Below, in pieces: positions 37,633 to 45,752 of a DNA stretch of 64,000 nucleotides. The stretch covers positions 53,630 through 117,629 of the forward strand of contig NZ_WLYK01000013.1 in NCBI RefSeq assembly GCF_009707545.1. Reading direction: 5' to 3'. The stretch comes from Nakamurella alba (GTDB taxonomy: Bacteria > Actinomycetota > Actinomycetes > Mycobacteriales > Nakamurellaceae). Within the stretch, counting starts at the first letter, position 1, and each line of letters starts with the position of its first letter. The translations under genes were made by a program, and so were the position numbers. The notes under the pieces are model-generated. The model did no database searches, had not been told where the DNA came from, and worked only from the letters and a program-made list of their open reading frames with translations.

Positions 37633-38196
37633 TCAGTCGTGCCGGATGGCCCATTCGCCGAACCGGGACTCGTCCTGGTCGGCACCGATGAACACGAGCA
37701 GCATCGTGGCCTGCTGGTCGCTCTCGTTGACCCAGGAGTGCTTATCGCCGCAGTGCACGATGCAGTCACCGGCCCGGAGCACCTTGCTCGCGCCGTCGTC
37801 GAGATAGAGGGTGAACTCCCCTTCCATGACGTACTCCAGGTCCACCGTCGGGGTGTAGTGCCAGCCGTCGGGCTGGGACACGGCATCCTCGAGACCCGGT
37901 GCCAGCGCGGCGCTCTCGGCGATCGCTGCGGGGAGGTCGTCAGGCACCGTCATCCGGGTGGCCGGAGGGTAGCTGAACAGCGTGAACCGGTACCCGCCGC
38001 GGCCCGGGAAGTAGCGGCGGTCGGTGCGGTCGGTGCCGTCGTTCGGGACGGTCGGCACCCCGTCCTCGCCGAACAGGTCGATGAGGGTGGCGCCGCCGAG
38101 GATCGGCGGCCGGATCCCGTGCACCTGCCGGTCGCTGACGAACACCGACTTCCCGGTCCCGTCGATGCCGGCGACCACCCTGCGGATGCTGTCCAT
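37633..38196 (-). CDS. Cupin-domain protein
   Basis: 187 residues. The single C-terminal cupin is built from HYTPTVDLEYVMEGEFTLYLDDG and LRAGDCIVHCGDKHSWVNESDQQATMLLVFIG; the metal ligands are fewer than in dioxygenases (the classical G-x5-H-x-H-x3-4-E motif reads as H...E with only one clear His), so a small-molecule isomerase, decarboxylase or binding role is as likely as a dioxygenase. The N-terminal ~90 residues hold KSVFVSDRQVHGIRPPILGGATLIDLFGEDG. Last gene of the operator E unit, 44 bp after the SDR. Confidence 0.65.
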   Translation of the reverse strand: MDSIRRVVAGIDGTGKSVFVSDRQVHGIRPPILGGATLIDLFGEDGVPTVPNDGTDRTDRRYFPGRGGYRFTLFSYPPATRMTVPDDLPAAIAESAALAPGLEDAVSQPDGWHYTPTVDLEYVMEGEFTLYLDDGASKVLRAGDCIVHCGDKHSWVNESDQQATMLLVFIGADQDESRFGEWAIRHD

Positions 38197-38240
38197 GTGC
38201 TCTCCTTCGCGTCGGACGAAACGTGCTGCGGGCGAACGCG

Positions 38241-39020
38241 TCAGGGACGCGCGCCGCCGTTGACCTCGAGGTACTGCCCGGTGATGTAGTCGGCGTCCGG
38301 AGAGGCGAGAAACGCCACCGCGGCGGCGATGTCACGGGGCAGGCCGCGCTCGCCGGCCCGGCCGGCCGGGACCAGCGGGATGTCGGAGAAGAAGACCGCC
38401 AGCTGCTCGTCGGTGTAGGACTCGTGGATCTCGGTCCGGATGATGCCGGGACACACGGCGTTGACGGTGATCCCGTCCGGCCCCAGGTTGTGCGAGAGGG
38501 TGGCCGTCATCCCGATCAGCGCCGCCTTGGAGGTCGCGTAGGCGGGGTGGGTGGCCGGCCGGCCGTGCAGGGCGGCGATCGACGAGATGTTGACGATCTT
38601 TCCCCGGCGCGCCGCCCGCATGCCGGGCAGGCAGGCACGTACGCACCAGAATGCGGCATCGGTGTTGACGGCCATCATGGTCCGCCAGCTCTCGTCGGTG
38701 ACGTCCTGCGGGTCGCACGGTGCGCTGATCCCGGCATTGTTCACCAGCACGCCGACCGGCCCGAGCTGATCCCGGATCCGCGCGACACCTGCTGTCACGG
38801 CGGTGGAGTCGGTGATGTCGACGGTGTCGACCAGACCCTCGAACCCGTCGCCGGCGGACAGTTCCGCCAATCGGTCGCCGTCCACGTCCCAGTACGCGAC
38901 GAGCGCTCCTTCGGCGTGCAGCCGTTCCGCGATCGCGCGCCCGAGTCCCCGTGCGGCTCCGGTCACCAGTGCGACCTCGCCCTGCAGCCGACGCAGGGGC
39001 ACCACCGCGGGCGCGGTCAT
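38241..39020 (-). CDS. Short-chain dehydrogenase/reductase 1
   Basis: 259 residues, classical SDR. Cofactor motif VALVTGAARGLGRAIAERL (T-G-x3-G-x-G), N-N-A-G in VLVNNAGISAPCD, catalytic Ser in GKIVNISSIAALHG and Y-x-x-x-K in HPAYATSKAALIGM. The acidic residue after strand 2 (AYWDVDGDRL) suggests NAD(H). Oxidises a secondary alcohol or 3-hydroxyacyl-CoA in the pathway. ATG 39020 overlaps the SDR2 stop (ATGA). Confidence 0.88.
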   Translation of the reverse strand: MTAPAVVPLRRLQGEVALVTGAARGLGRAIAERLHAEGALVAYWDVDGDRLAELSAGDGFEGLVDTVDITDSTAVTAGVARIRDQLGPVGVLVNNAGISAPCDPQDVTDESWRTMMAVNTDAAFWCVRACLPGMRAARRGKIVNISSIAALHGRPATHPAYATSKAALIGMTATLSHNLGPDGITVNAVCPGIIRTEIHESYTDEQLAVFFSDIPLVPAGRAGERGLPRDIAAAVAFLASPDADYITGQYLEVNGGARP

Positions 39021-39796
39021 GTCCGCGCCGCCACGCCGGCGCCGCCGTCGACCACGAGCGTCTGGCCGGTGATGTAAGCGGCGCCGACGGAAGCCAGGAA
39101 GACCACCACGGCGGCCACGTCCTGCGGGGTGCCCAGCCGGCCCATCGGCACCCAGGACTCCATGTCGGACAACCGGTTCGCCCGGGCCGCCATCATCCGG
39201 GCCTCGAAGCCGGCGGTACGGATGTAACCGGGCGCCACGGCGTTGACCCGGATCCCGGCCGGCGCCCACTCCACCGCCAGCGCCCGGGTCAGCCCGATGA
39301 CCCCGGCCTTGGCCGCGGAATAGCTGGCCCGGCCTGGCATCCCGGTCACCCCGGCCAGCGAGCTGATGTTGACCACCGCAGGATCCGGGGACCTGGTGAG
39401 CGCCGGGTGTGCCGCGCGGCAGCACCGCATCACACCCGACAGGTTCACCTCCAGCGAGGATGCCCAACGCTCGTCGGTGATCTCGGCGGAGATGTCACCG
39501 ACCGGCAGGCCTGCGTTGTTGACCAGCACGTCGATCCGGCCGAACGCGGCCAGCGCCGCAGCGACCATGGCGTCCACCGCAGCGGTGTCGGTGATGTCGG
39601 CCGTCACCGGGAGCGCCGCGGGACCCAGCGCACCGGCCACCCGGGCCGCGCCGTCGGCGTCCCGGTCGGCGACCACCACCCGGTACCCGGCCGCCACGAA
39701 CGCGCAGGCGGTCGCCTCGCCGAGTCCGCTGCCGCCTCCCGTCACCAGGGCGACCCTGCTGTCGGTGGCAGCGGGACCGGCGGTCGTGGCGCTCAG
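39017..39796 (-). CDS. Short-chain dehydrogenase/reductase 2 with probable CTG start
   Basis: 259 residues. VALVTGGGSGLGEATACAFVAAG, VLVNNAGLPVGD, VVNISSLAGVTGM and YSAAKAGVIGL are the classical SDR motifs; VVVADRDADGAARV indicates NAD(H) preference. No ATG, GTG or TTG occurs in frame between the upstream gene and the cofactor motif except a GTG inside the motif itself. CTG 39796 (overlapping the upstream TGA as CTGA) has AAGGAG at 39810-39805, 8 nt away, so CTG initiation is the best reading. Likely works in series with SDR1. Confidence 0.82.
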   Translation of the reverse strand: MSATTAGPAATDSRVALVTGGGSGLGEATACAFVAAGYRVVVADRDADGAARVAGALGPAALPVTADITDTAAVDAMVAAALAAFGRIDVLVNNAGLPVGDISAEITDERWASSLEVNLSGVMRCCRAAHPALTRSPDPAVVNISSLAGVTGMPGRASYSAAKAGVIGLTRALAVEWAPAGIRVNAVAPGYIRTAGFEARMMAARANRLSDMESWVPMGRLGTPQDVAAVVVFLASVGAAYITGQTLVVDGGAGVAART

Positions 39797-40929
39797 AGCC
39801 CCATCTCCTTGGCGATGATGGTCCGCTGGATCTCCTGCGTGCCGCCGCCGACCATGCCGTGCTTGGCCTCCCGGAAGTACCGTTCCATGTCGTACTCGGC
39901 CATCTGCGAGTAGCCGCCGAGGGCCTGCATGCCGTTGGTGGCGATCTTGAAGGCGATCTCCGCGGCGAAGGACTTGGCCATCGACACGTCCTTCACCGCG
40001 CGCTGCCCCTTGAGCATCTTCGACGCGGCGCTGTAGACGAGCAGGCGGGCGGCGCACAACTCCGCCTCGTTCTCCGCCATCCGGTGCTTGAGCACCTGGA
40101 AGGAGGAGAGCGGACGGCCGAACTGGTGACGCTCCTTGGTGTACCGCACGGTGTCGTCCAGCGCGGTCCGGGCGTTGCCGACGTAGGACGCGGCGAGCGA
40201 GAGCCTTTCGTACTCCAGGTGTTCGCCGACGTACTCCCAGCCCTTCCCCACCTCGCCGAGGGTGTTCGACACCGGCACCCGGACGTCGTCGAAGAAGAGC
40301 GAGGTGGTGCCGAGGCTGCGCCGCACCTGGGTGTTGAGCTTGTGGACGGTCAGGCCCGGGGTGTCGTTCGGCACCAGGATCATGCTCAGGCCGGCGTAGC
40401 GCTCCGATCCGGTCCGGGCCATCAGCGTGATGGTCGTGCCCGGGTGGTGGGCGCCGGAGCACCAGGTCTTCTGGCCGTTGATCACCCACTCGTCGCCGTC
40501 GCGCACCGCCGAGGTGGTCATCGAGGCGGCGTCCGACCCGGCGTTCGGCTCGGAGATGCTGATCGCGAACTTCTGCGTGCCGGCCAGGAAGGCCGGCAGG
40601 TACTTCGCCTGCTGCTCGGGGGTGCCGTGCCGGGCGATGTTCCCGGCGGTGAACATCCCGGTCATGATGCACGCCGCGGTGTCCAGGCTGAACTTCGCGA
40701 TGGCCTCGCAGAAGATCGCGTACATCACCGGGTCGGCGGCGAACCCGCCGACCTCCTCGGGCAGGATCAGTCCCAGCCAACCGTTCTCGGCGAACTTCTG
40801 GTACACCTCGGCCGGGAACTCCCGGGCCTCGTCGTGCTTGCGGGTGTACTCGCGGCCGACCTCGTTCTCCATGAAGTCGTGCAAGGTGTCGTGCCACAGC
40901 TGCTGCTCGGCATCGAACGAGTAGTCCAT
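39793..40929 (-). CDS. Acyl-CoA dehydrogenase 2
   Basis: 378 residues. Typical motifs: KFAISISEPNAGSDAASMTTSAVRDGDEWVINGQKTWCSGAH, LNTQVRRSLGTTSLFFDDVRVP, VRYTKERHQFGRPLSSFQVLKHRMAENEAE, and the C-terminal ATNGMQALGGYSQMAEYDMERYFREAKHGMVGGGTQEIQRTIIAKEMGL. The catalytic Glu expected in the G-T/G-x-x-E-I-Q region is consistent with short/branched-chain acyl-CoA dehydrogenases. Introduces the alpha-beta double bond. First gene of the operon under operator E, followed by two SDRs and the cupin through overlapping codons. Confidence 0.9.
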   Translation of the reverse strand: MDYSFDAEQQLWHDTLHDFMENEVGREYTRKHDEAREFPAEVYQKFAENGWLGLILPEEVGGFAADPVMYAIFCEAIAKFSLDTAACIMTGMFTAGNIARHGTPEQQAKYLPAFLAGTQKFAISISEPNAGSDAASMTTSAVRDGDEWVINGQKTWCSGAHHPGTTITLMARTGSERYAGLSMILVPNDTPGLTVHKLNTQVRRSLGTTSLFFDDVRVPVSNTLGEVGKGWEYVGEHLEYERLSLAASYVGNARTALDDTVRYTKERHQFGRPLSSFQVLKHRMAENEAELCAARLLVYSAASKMLKGQRAVKDVSMAKSFAAEIAFKIATNGMQALGGYSQMAEYDMERYFREAKHGMVGGGTQEIQRTIIAKEMGL

Positions 40930-41040
40930 CCTGCCTTCTCCCTGCCGTGCCCCGGCACACCGTCGTTCCGGGGACTGTCCCTGCCGCGACCCGGCGCACC
41001 GGGCCCGGGTCCCGGAGCGCCGGGCCTGCGGTCCATGATA

Positions 41041-41060
41041 GAGAACAAATGGTTGTTCGG
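41041..41060 (-). promoter_or_regulatory. Island operator E
   Basis: Minus strand CCGAACAA-CCAT-TTGTTCTC. The hexamer directly upstream is CACTGT, a weak -10, and no good -35 is seen. It lies about 110 nt before the acyl-CoA dehydrogenase 2 start. Confidence 0.8.
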
Positions 41061-41118
41061 ACAGTGGGCGGATGCGACCCTGCCCACCGTGCGTGGCGCC
41101 GGGCACCACGCACTCCGC

Positions 41119-41445
41119 TCAGGTCCGATCGGGCCCGGGCTCCTCGAGATGTGCCCGCAGGGCACGGTCCTCGTCCCGCCACCAGCCCTTGCGACGGGCA
41201 TAGGCCAGCATGCCCTCCCACTGCGAGCCCGGCCCGGTGTCCACCCCGGCCGCGTCCACCATGGCGACCAGAGCGGCGCTGCGGATCCAGGCGTGACTCC
41301 CCTCCAGCTCACCGAGATCCGCGGCGCGCAGCGCGGTGTCGATCCGCTCCGCAGCCAGTCCGGCGGCCGGCCGGACCGCGAACGCGGTCATCTCACCGGG
41401 GCGGTCCAGCCCGACCGCGCCCGATGGGTCGATGGTCACCTCCAC
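41119..41445 (-). CDS. Hypothetical protein, last gene of the transporter operon
   Basis: 108 residues, GTG start with an AGGAGGA-type site 7-8 nt upstream. Sequence: VTIDPSGAVGLDRPGEMTAFAVRPAAGLAAERIDTALRAA, then ELEGSHAWIRSAALVAMVDAAGV and a charged C-terminus (YARRKGWWRDEDRALRAHLEE). No family recognised. The central SHAWI-RSAALVAMV and terminal Trp-rich helix look protein-like rather than spurious. It follows the MFS gene by 100 bp in the same direction and may belong to operator F's long operon. No membrane segment. Confidence 0.5.
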   Translation of the reverse strand: MEVTIDPSGAVGLDRPGEMTAFAVRPAAGLAAERIDTALRAADLGELEGSHAWIRSAALVAMVDAAGVDTGPGSQWEGMLAYARRKGWWRDEDRALRAHLEEPGPDRT

Positions 41446-41545
41446 GGCGTCCTCCTGTCCCTTCCACTGCTGCTGATCATTCCCCGTCCTTTCCCCGGCG
41501 GACGTTCACCCCTCTGGCGATCGGCGCTGTCACCGCGTCGCCGCC

Positions 41546-42757
41546 TCACCGCATCACCGCATCACCGACCCGAGCTCCGCGGAACGCCGGCAACCGCCGG
41601 GCCCCGACCAGCACGGAGGTCGCCGCGACCAGGTGCGCCGCCGCCATCACCGACCAGGCGGCCCCGAACGACGTCGCCCCGGCCAGTGCACCGAAGGCGA
41701 CCGGCCCGATGACACCGCCGATGAAGTAGCCGATCTGGACCACCCCCGACGCCTGCGCCACGTCGTCCGGGTACCGGCTCATCACCCCGTGGACCAGCAG
41801 GCTCACCCACGACCAGCCGGGAACGAGGACCAGCACCAGCCCGGTCACGAAACTCCACGGCGCCGGGACCGCGAGCAGCACGAATCCCACCGCACCCAGC
41901 GTCAGCATGGCCCCGCAGAGCGGGAACGGATCGATCCCCCGGCGGTCGACCAGCACCGCCAGCAGGATCCGGAACAGCACCGATCCGGCCGCGCCGGCGG
42001 ACACGCCGACCGCTGCCGTGGCCACATCGACCCCGCCCGCCGGCGCCGCCACCACCAGGAACGCCGTCGCCGCACCGACGGCCAGGTTGCCGCCCAGCAC
42101 GCCGGTCATCATCACCGCCAGCGGTCCCAGCCGGGCCCGCCCGCGCGGTGGTACGCGGTCGGTCCGGTCCACCTCGGTCCGGGCCCGTCGCCCGGTCCCG
42201 CGGACGCAGGCCACCAGCACCAACGCGGCCGCGCCGGCGAGCAGGTACGCGGTACGCCAGCCGAGCTCGACGGCCAGGGCGTGCCCGGCCGAGCCGGCCA
42301 CCGCCAGCGCCGTCACCGGGCTCGCACTGGCCACCGCGAAGGCGAACGCCCGGCGGCGGATCGGTACCCGGCCCATGATCACCACGTTGACCGCGGGGGT
42401 GGCCAGGGCCGGGGTGAGTCCGACCAGGGCGAGCGCCAGGCACAACGCAAGGGCCGAGTGCGAGACCAGCACCACCAGCACCGATCCCGCTGCCGCGGCG
42501 GTCCCGGCGACCCGCAGCGCGGCGGCCGCCGAGCGGTGCCGCAGCAGCGATGCCAGCGGGAAGGCGCTCACCGAGGCGACCAGCCAGTACGCCGAGAACG
42601 CGATGCCGATGGCCACCGGGCCGAGCGGGAAGTCGCGGCCCATCTCCCCGGCGGCCGCCGCCACCATGAAGCTCGGCAGGATGCAGGCGGCGTTGAGCAG
42701 CACGGCCACCGCCACCTGGGCCGCGCCGGTCGCCGTGTCCGCGGCAGCCGGCGTCAC
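41546..42757 (-). CDS. MFS transporter
   Basis: 403 residues with about twelve hydrophobic segments. VAIGIAFSAYWLVASVSAFPLASLLRHRSAAAAL resembles the MFS signature between helices 2 and 3, and VSSPV... region ASASPVTALAVAGSAGHALAVELGWRTAYLLAGAAALVLV the centre of the first bundle. The second half has GVVQIGYFIGGVIGPVAFGAL. Probably imports an organic acid or exports an intermediate; direction unknown. GTG 42757 chosen; a CTG overlapping the upstream TGA (CTGA at 42781) is possible. 20 bp after the beta-diketone hydrolase gene. Confidence 0.75.
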   Translation of the reverse strand: MTPAAADTATGAAQVAVAVLLNAACILPSFMVAAAAGEMGRDFPLGPVAIGIAFSAYWLVASVSAFPLASLLRHRSAAAALRVAGTAAAAGSVLVVLVSHSALALCLALALVGLTPALATPAVNVVIMGRVPIRRRAFAFAVASASPVTALAVAGSAGHALAVELGWRTAYLLAGAAALVLVACVRGTGRRARTEVDRTDRVPPRGRARLGPLAVMMTGVLGGNLAVGAATAFLVVAAPAGGVDVATAAVGVSAGAAGSVLFRILLAVLVDRRGIDPFPLCGAMLTLGAVGFVLLAVPAPWSFVTGLVLVLVPGWSWVSLLVHGVMSRYPDDVAQASGVVQIGYFIGGVIGPVAFGALAGATSFGAAWSVMAAAHLVAATSVLVGARRLPAFRGARVGDAVMR

Positions 42758-42777
42758 GGCCCGCGGGGGATCGACCG

Positions 42778-43560
42778 TCAGCGCGCCATCCCGCCGTCCT
42801 CCGGCCACTGGTCGACCGCGGCCAGCGCCTCGCTGACCAGGCCGTAGCCCAGCCGGTCGGTCATCATCTGCTTCAACGGCTGCACCAGCGACAGCCGGGC
42901 GTACCGCCGGGTCAGGAACGGCTTGGCAGCGATCGTCGCCGCGATCTCCAGCGCGCGCGGCAGCAGGTCCTCCGCCTGGTGCACCTCGTTCACCACGCCC
43001 CAGTCCAGGGCCGTCCGCGCGTCCAGCAGCTGCCCGGTCAGCAGGAAGTAGCGGCCGCGGTTCGGGCCCAGCACGTGCGGCCAGACGATGTGCGCGCCGT
43101 CCCCCGGCACGATCCCGGACATGAAGTGCGGCATGTCCTGGAAGGTTGCCGTCTCCGAGGCCAGCACGATGTCCGACAGCACCGGGATCTCCGGATGGAT
43201 GATGGCCGGGCCGTTCACCGCAGCGATCACCGGGACCTCGATGTCCAGCAGGTTCCCGAGCAGCTTGCGGCCCTCGAAGACGGTCGCGTCCCACTCGTTG
43301 GCGTTGGACAGCTTGAAGCTGCCCGGATCGATGTTGCTGCAGTACGAGTCACCGGTGCCGGTGAGGACCACGACGTGGTTGTCACGGTCCGCGGCGATGT
43401 CGGCGAAACAGTAGGCCGACTCCTCGTGCGAGGGGCCGCTCCAGACGAACTCACCGCCCCCGGTGTGGAAGCGGACGACGAGGATCCCGTCGTTGCGCTC
43501 CAGTGCGATGTTGTCGTACGCGTGCTGGTAGTCCGAGAACTTCGGTGTCACCCGGGCCAT
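42778..43560 (-). CDS. 6-oxocamphor-hydrolase-like beta-diketone hydrolase (crotonase fold)
   Basis: 260 residues. Retro-Claisen C-C hydrolase of the crotonase superfamily. The sequence follows Rhodococcus 6-oxocamphor hydrolase closely, and all six residues known to form its active site are present at the same numbers: Trp40, Phe82, His122, His145, Asp154 and Glu244 (context [51 protein letters not shown]). The classical crotonase G-G oxyanion helix is replaced, so CoA-ester hydration is unlikely. Predicted to cleave a cyclic, perhaps bicyclic, 1,3-diketone to a keto acid. Sits between the NtaA-type monooxygenase and the MFS carrier. Confidence 0.88.
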   Translation of the reverse strand: MARVTPKFSDYQHAYDNIALERNDGILVVRFHTGGGEFVWSGPSHEESAYCFADIAADRDNHVVVLTGTGDSYCSNIDPGSFKLSNANEWDATVFEGRKLLGNLLDIEVPVIAAVNGPAIIHPEIPVLSDIVLASETATFQDMPHFMSGIVPGDGAHIVWPHVLGPNRGRYFLLTGQLLDARTALDWGVVNEVHQAEDLLPRALEIAATIAAKPFLTRRYARLSLVQPLKQMMTDRLGYGLVSEALAAVDQWPEDGGMAR

Positions 43561-43627
43561 GGCTGTGTGTCTCCTCCGCTGCTGGTGGCTGGTCGTCGAA
43601 CGGTGCTGTTCCGGGGATGTCGGCCCG

Positions 43628-44980
43628 TCAGGCCGGCACGGAGCGGGCGGTGGTGTGCCGGTTGACCGGTCGGGCCAGCCCCAGGTTCTCCCGCAGCGTG
43701 GTGCCCACGTAGTCCTCCCGGATCAGGCCGCGGCGGCGCAGGATCGGCACCACCAGCTCGACGAAGTCGGTGACACCCTCCGGCACGTGGGAGATCTGCA
43801 GGATGAACCCGTCGGCGGCGCCGGTCTCGTACCACTCCTGGAACTCGTCCGCGGCGGCCTCCGCCGACTTCGGGTAGATGTTCGTGCCGTTGAACCCGTA
43901 CACGAGCTGGCGCATGGTCAGTTTCTCGTCGCGGGCCTTGTTCAGCATGTACTCCTGGTGGGCCCGGGGCATCCCGTGCGAGGCGTCCGGCAGTTCGATC
44001 TCCGGCACCAGCTCGTCCAACGGGTAACCGGACAGATCCATGCCGAAGTACATCTCGGCGAAGGTGCGGGACACGTCGTCGTCCAGCAGCCGCTGCATCT
44101 GCTGGTACTTCTCCTCGGCCTCGTCCTGCGTCCGGCCGATGACGGGGTTGATCGAGGCCAGTACCTTGATGTCGTCCGGATCGCGACCGGCGTCCGCGGC
44201 CCCGGTCTTGATGGCCTGGTAGTAGTCGCGGGCCCGCTCGATGCTGGAGTTGATGGAGAAGAGCAGCTCCCCGTTGCGGGCGGCGAAGGCGATGCCGTCC
44301 TTGCTGGCGCCGGCCTGGCAGATCACCGGATGGCCCTGCGGCGGCCGTTCCATGTTCAGCGGTCCGGCGACCTTGAAGTGGGAGCCCTCGTGTCCCAGCT
44401 TGTGGAACCGGTCGGCGTCGAAGAACTGCCCGGTCTCCTTATCCCGGAGCACTGCGTCGTCCTCGTAGGTGTCCCACAGGCCCTTGACCACGTCCAGGAA
44501 CTCCTGCGCGCGGGCGTATCTCGCCGGCCGGGGCGGGATGTGGTCGAGCCCGTAGTTCTGCGCCTGGTCGTCGGTGTAGGAGGTGACCACGTTCCAGCCG
44601 ATCCGGCCGCCCGAGATGTGGTCCAGCGACCCGATCTGCCGGGCTAGGTTGAACGGCTCGCTGAATGTCGTCGAGGCTGTAGCGACCAGGCCGATCCGCG
44701 AGGTCACGGCAGCGAGAGCGGCGGTGAGCGTGATGGTCTCGAGCCTGGCACCGCGCGCGGTGCGGGCCAGGTACTCGTCCGGCAGCGGCCAGGCGTCCAA
44801 CCGGTCGCCGAGGAAGACCACGTCGAACTTGGCCCGCTCGCAGTCGAGCGCCATCCGCCGGTAGTTGTCGAAACTCATGATGTCGTCGCCGGTGCTCCCG
44901 GGCAGCCGCCACGCCCCGTGGTGGTGTCCACCGGGCCAGAGGAAGGCCGCCCAGACCGCCGGGCCCTTGCGCTGCGCCAT
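43628..44980 (-). CDS. NtaA/SnaA/DszA-family FMN-dependent monooxygenase
   Basis: 450 residues. Luciferase-like subgroup with the family's longer N-terminus: [90 protein letters not shown] and [30 protein letters not shown]. These are diagnostic for nitrilotriacetate, dibenzothiophene-sulfone and related monooxygenases, which need FMNH2 from a separate reductase. Here the only reductase in the regulon is at 31184-31702. ATG 44980; upstream neighbour is LivF, downstream the beta-diketone hydrolase. Confidence 0.85.
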   Translation of the reverse strand: MAQRKGPAVWAAFLWPGGHHHGAWRLPGSTGDDIMSFDNYRRMALDCERAKFDVVFLGDRLDAWPLPDEYLARTARGARLETITLTAALAAVTSRIGLVATASTTFSEPFNLARQIGSLDHISGGRIGWNVVTSYTDDQAQNYGLDHIPPRPARYARAQEFLDVVKGLWDTYEDDAVLRDKETGQFFDADRFHKLGHEGSHFKVAGPLNMERPPQGHPVICQAGASKDGIAFAARNGELLFSINSSIERARDYYQAIKTGAADAGRDPDDIKVLASINPVIGRTQDEAEEKYQQMQRLLDDDVSRTFAEMYFGMDLSGYPLDELVPEIELPDASHGMPRAHQEYMLNKARDEKLTMRQLVYGFNGTNIYPKSAEAAADEFQEWYETGAADGFILQISHVPEGVTDFVELVVPILRRRGLIREDYVGTTLRENLGLARPVNRHTTARSVPA

Positions 44981-45044
44981 CTTTCCACTCCTCCACTCAC
45001 TCCCCCGTCCGACATGGCAGGGGACGACTCGACCGACCTGGCGG

Positions 45045-45752
45045 TCAGGATGCGACAGGTCCGGCCGCTTCCAGGTAGCTGGCCTCGATCTCGGCCACCC
45101 GGTCGGCGACCTCGGCCGTCGGCCCGCTGAGTACGACCGCGCCACGCTGCATCACGTAGACGTGGTCGGCGATCCGCATGGCCTGCTCGACGTGCTGCTC
45201 GACCAGCACCACCCCGACGCCGTCGTCGGCGGCGGCCCGGACCGCGGTGAGCAGCCGGGCCACCACCAGCGGTGCGAGGCCGAGCGAGAGCTCGTCGATC
45301 AGCAGCAGTCTCGGGGTGCGTGCCAGCGCACGGCCGAGGGTGAGCATCTGCTGCTCGCCGCCCGAGAGCAGCCCGGCGCGCCGGCGCAGCAGCGGTCGCA
45401 GCTCGGGGAAGAGCTCGAGCGCCTGCCCGGCGTCGGCCCGGCCGACCCGCAGGTTCTCCTCGACCGTCATCTCCATGAAGACGGACCGCTCCTCGGTGAC
45501 GAAGCCGACGCCGGACCGGGCTCGCCGGTGCAGGCCCGCGGGTGCCGGTCCCCCGAACAGCGCCACCGATCCCTGCAGCGCGGGCAGCTCACCCGCCAGG
45601 GCGAGCAGCGTGGTGGTCTTACCGGCCCCGTTCGGGCCCAGCAGCACCACCACCTGCCCTTGCGTCACCGAGAGGTCGAGATCCTTGACCACCGGGCGAC
45701 CGGCGTATCCGGCCGAGAGTCCCTGGGCCTCCAGCAGTACCGTCACCGTCAT
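45045..45752 (-). CDS. ABC transporter ATPase, LivF type
   Basis: 235 residues. Walker A LLGPNGAGKTTTLLALAG, Q-loop region GFVTEERSVFMEMTVEENL, signature LLSGGEQQMLTLGRALAR, Walker B RLLLIDELSLGLAP and the switch H in VVLVEQHVEQAM. Energises branched-chain-amino-acid-type (HAAT) uptake. ATG 45752 overlaps the stop of the LivHMG fusion (ATGA), giving one ATPase domain from each gene. Not necessarily for amino acids: HAAT systems in catabolic clusters often import aromatic or alicyclic acids. Confidence 0.9.
   Translation of the reverse strand: MTVTVLLEAQGLSAGYAGRPVVKDLDLSVTQGQVVVLLGPNGAGKTTTLLALAGELPALQGSVALFGGPAPAGLHRRARSGVGFVTEERSVFMEMTVEENLRVGRADAGQALELFPELRPLLRRRAGLLSGGEQQMLTLGRALARTPRLLLIDELSLGLAPLVVARLLTAVRAAADDGVGVVLVEQHVEQAMRIADHVYVMQRGAVVLSGPTAEVADRVAEIEASYLEAAGPVAS

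Noticed and set aside
42778..43560. Ordinary enoyl-CoA hydratase
   Set aside because: The oxyanion-helix glycines are replaced and the residues instead match 6-oxocamphor hydrolase position by position.
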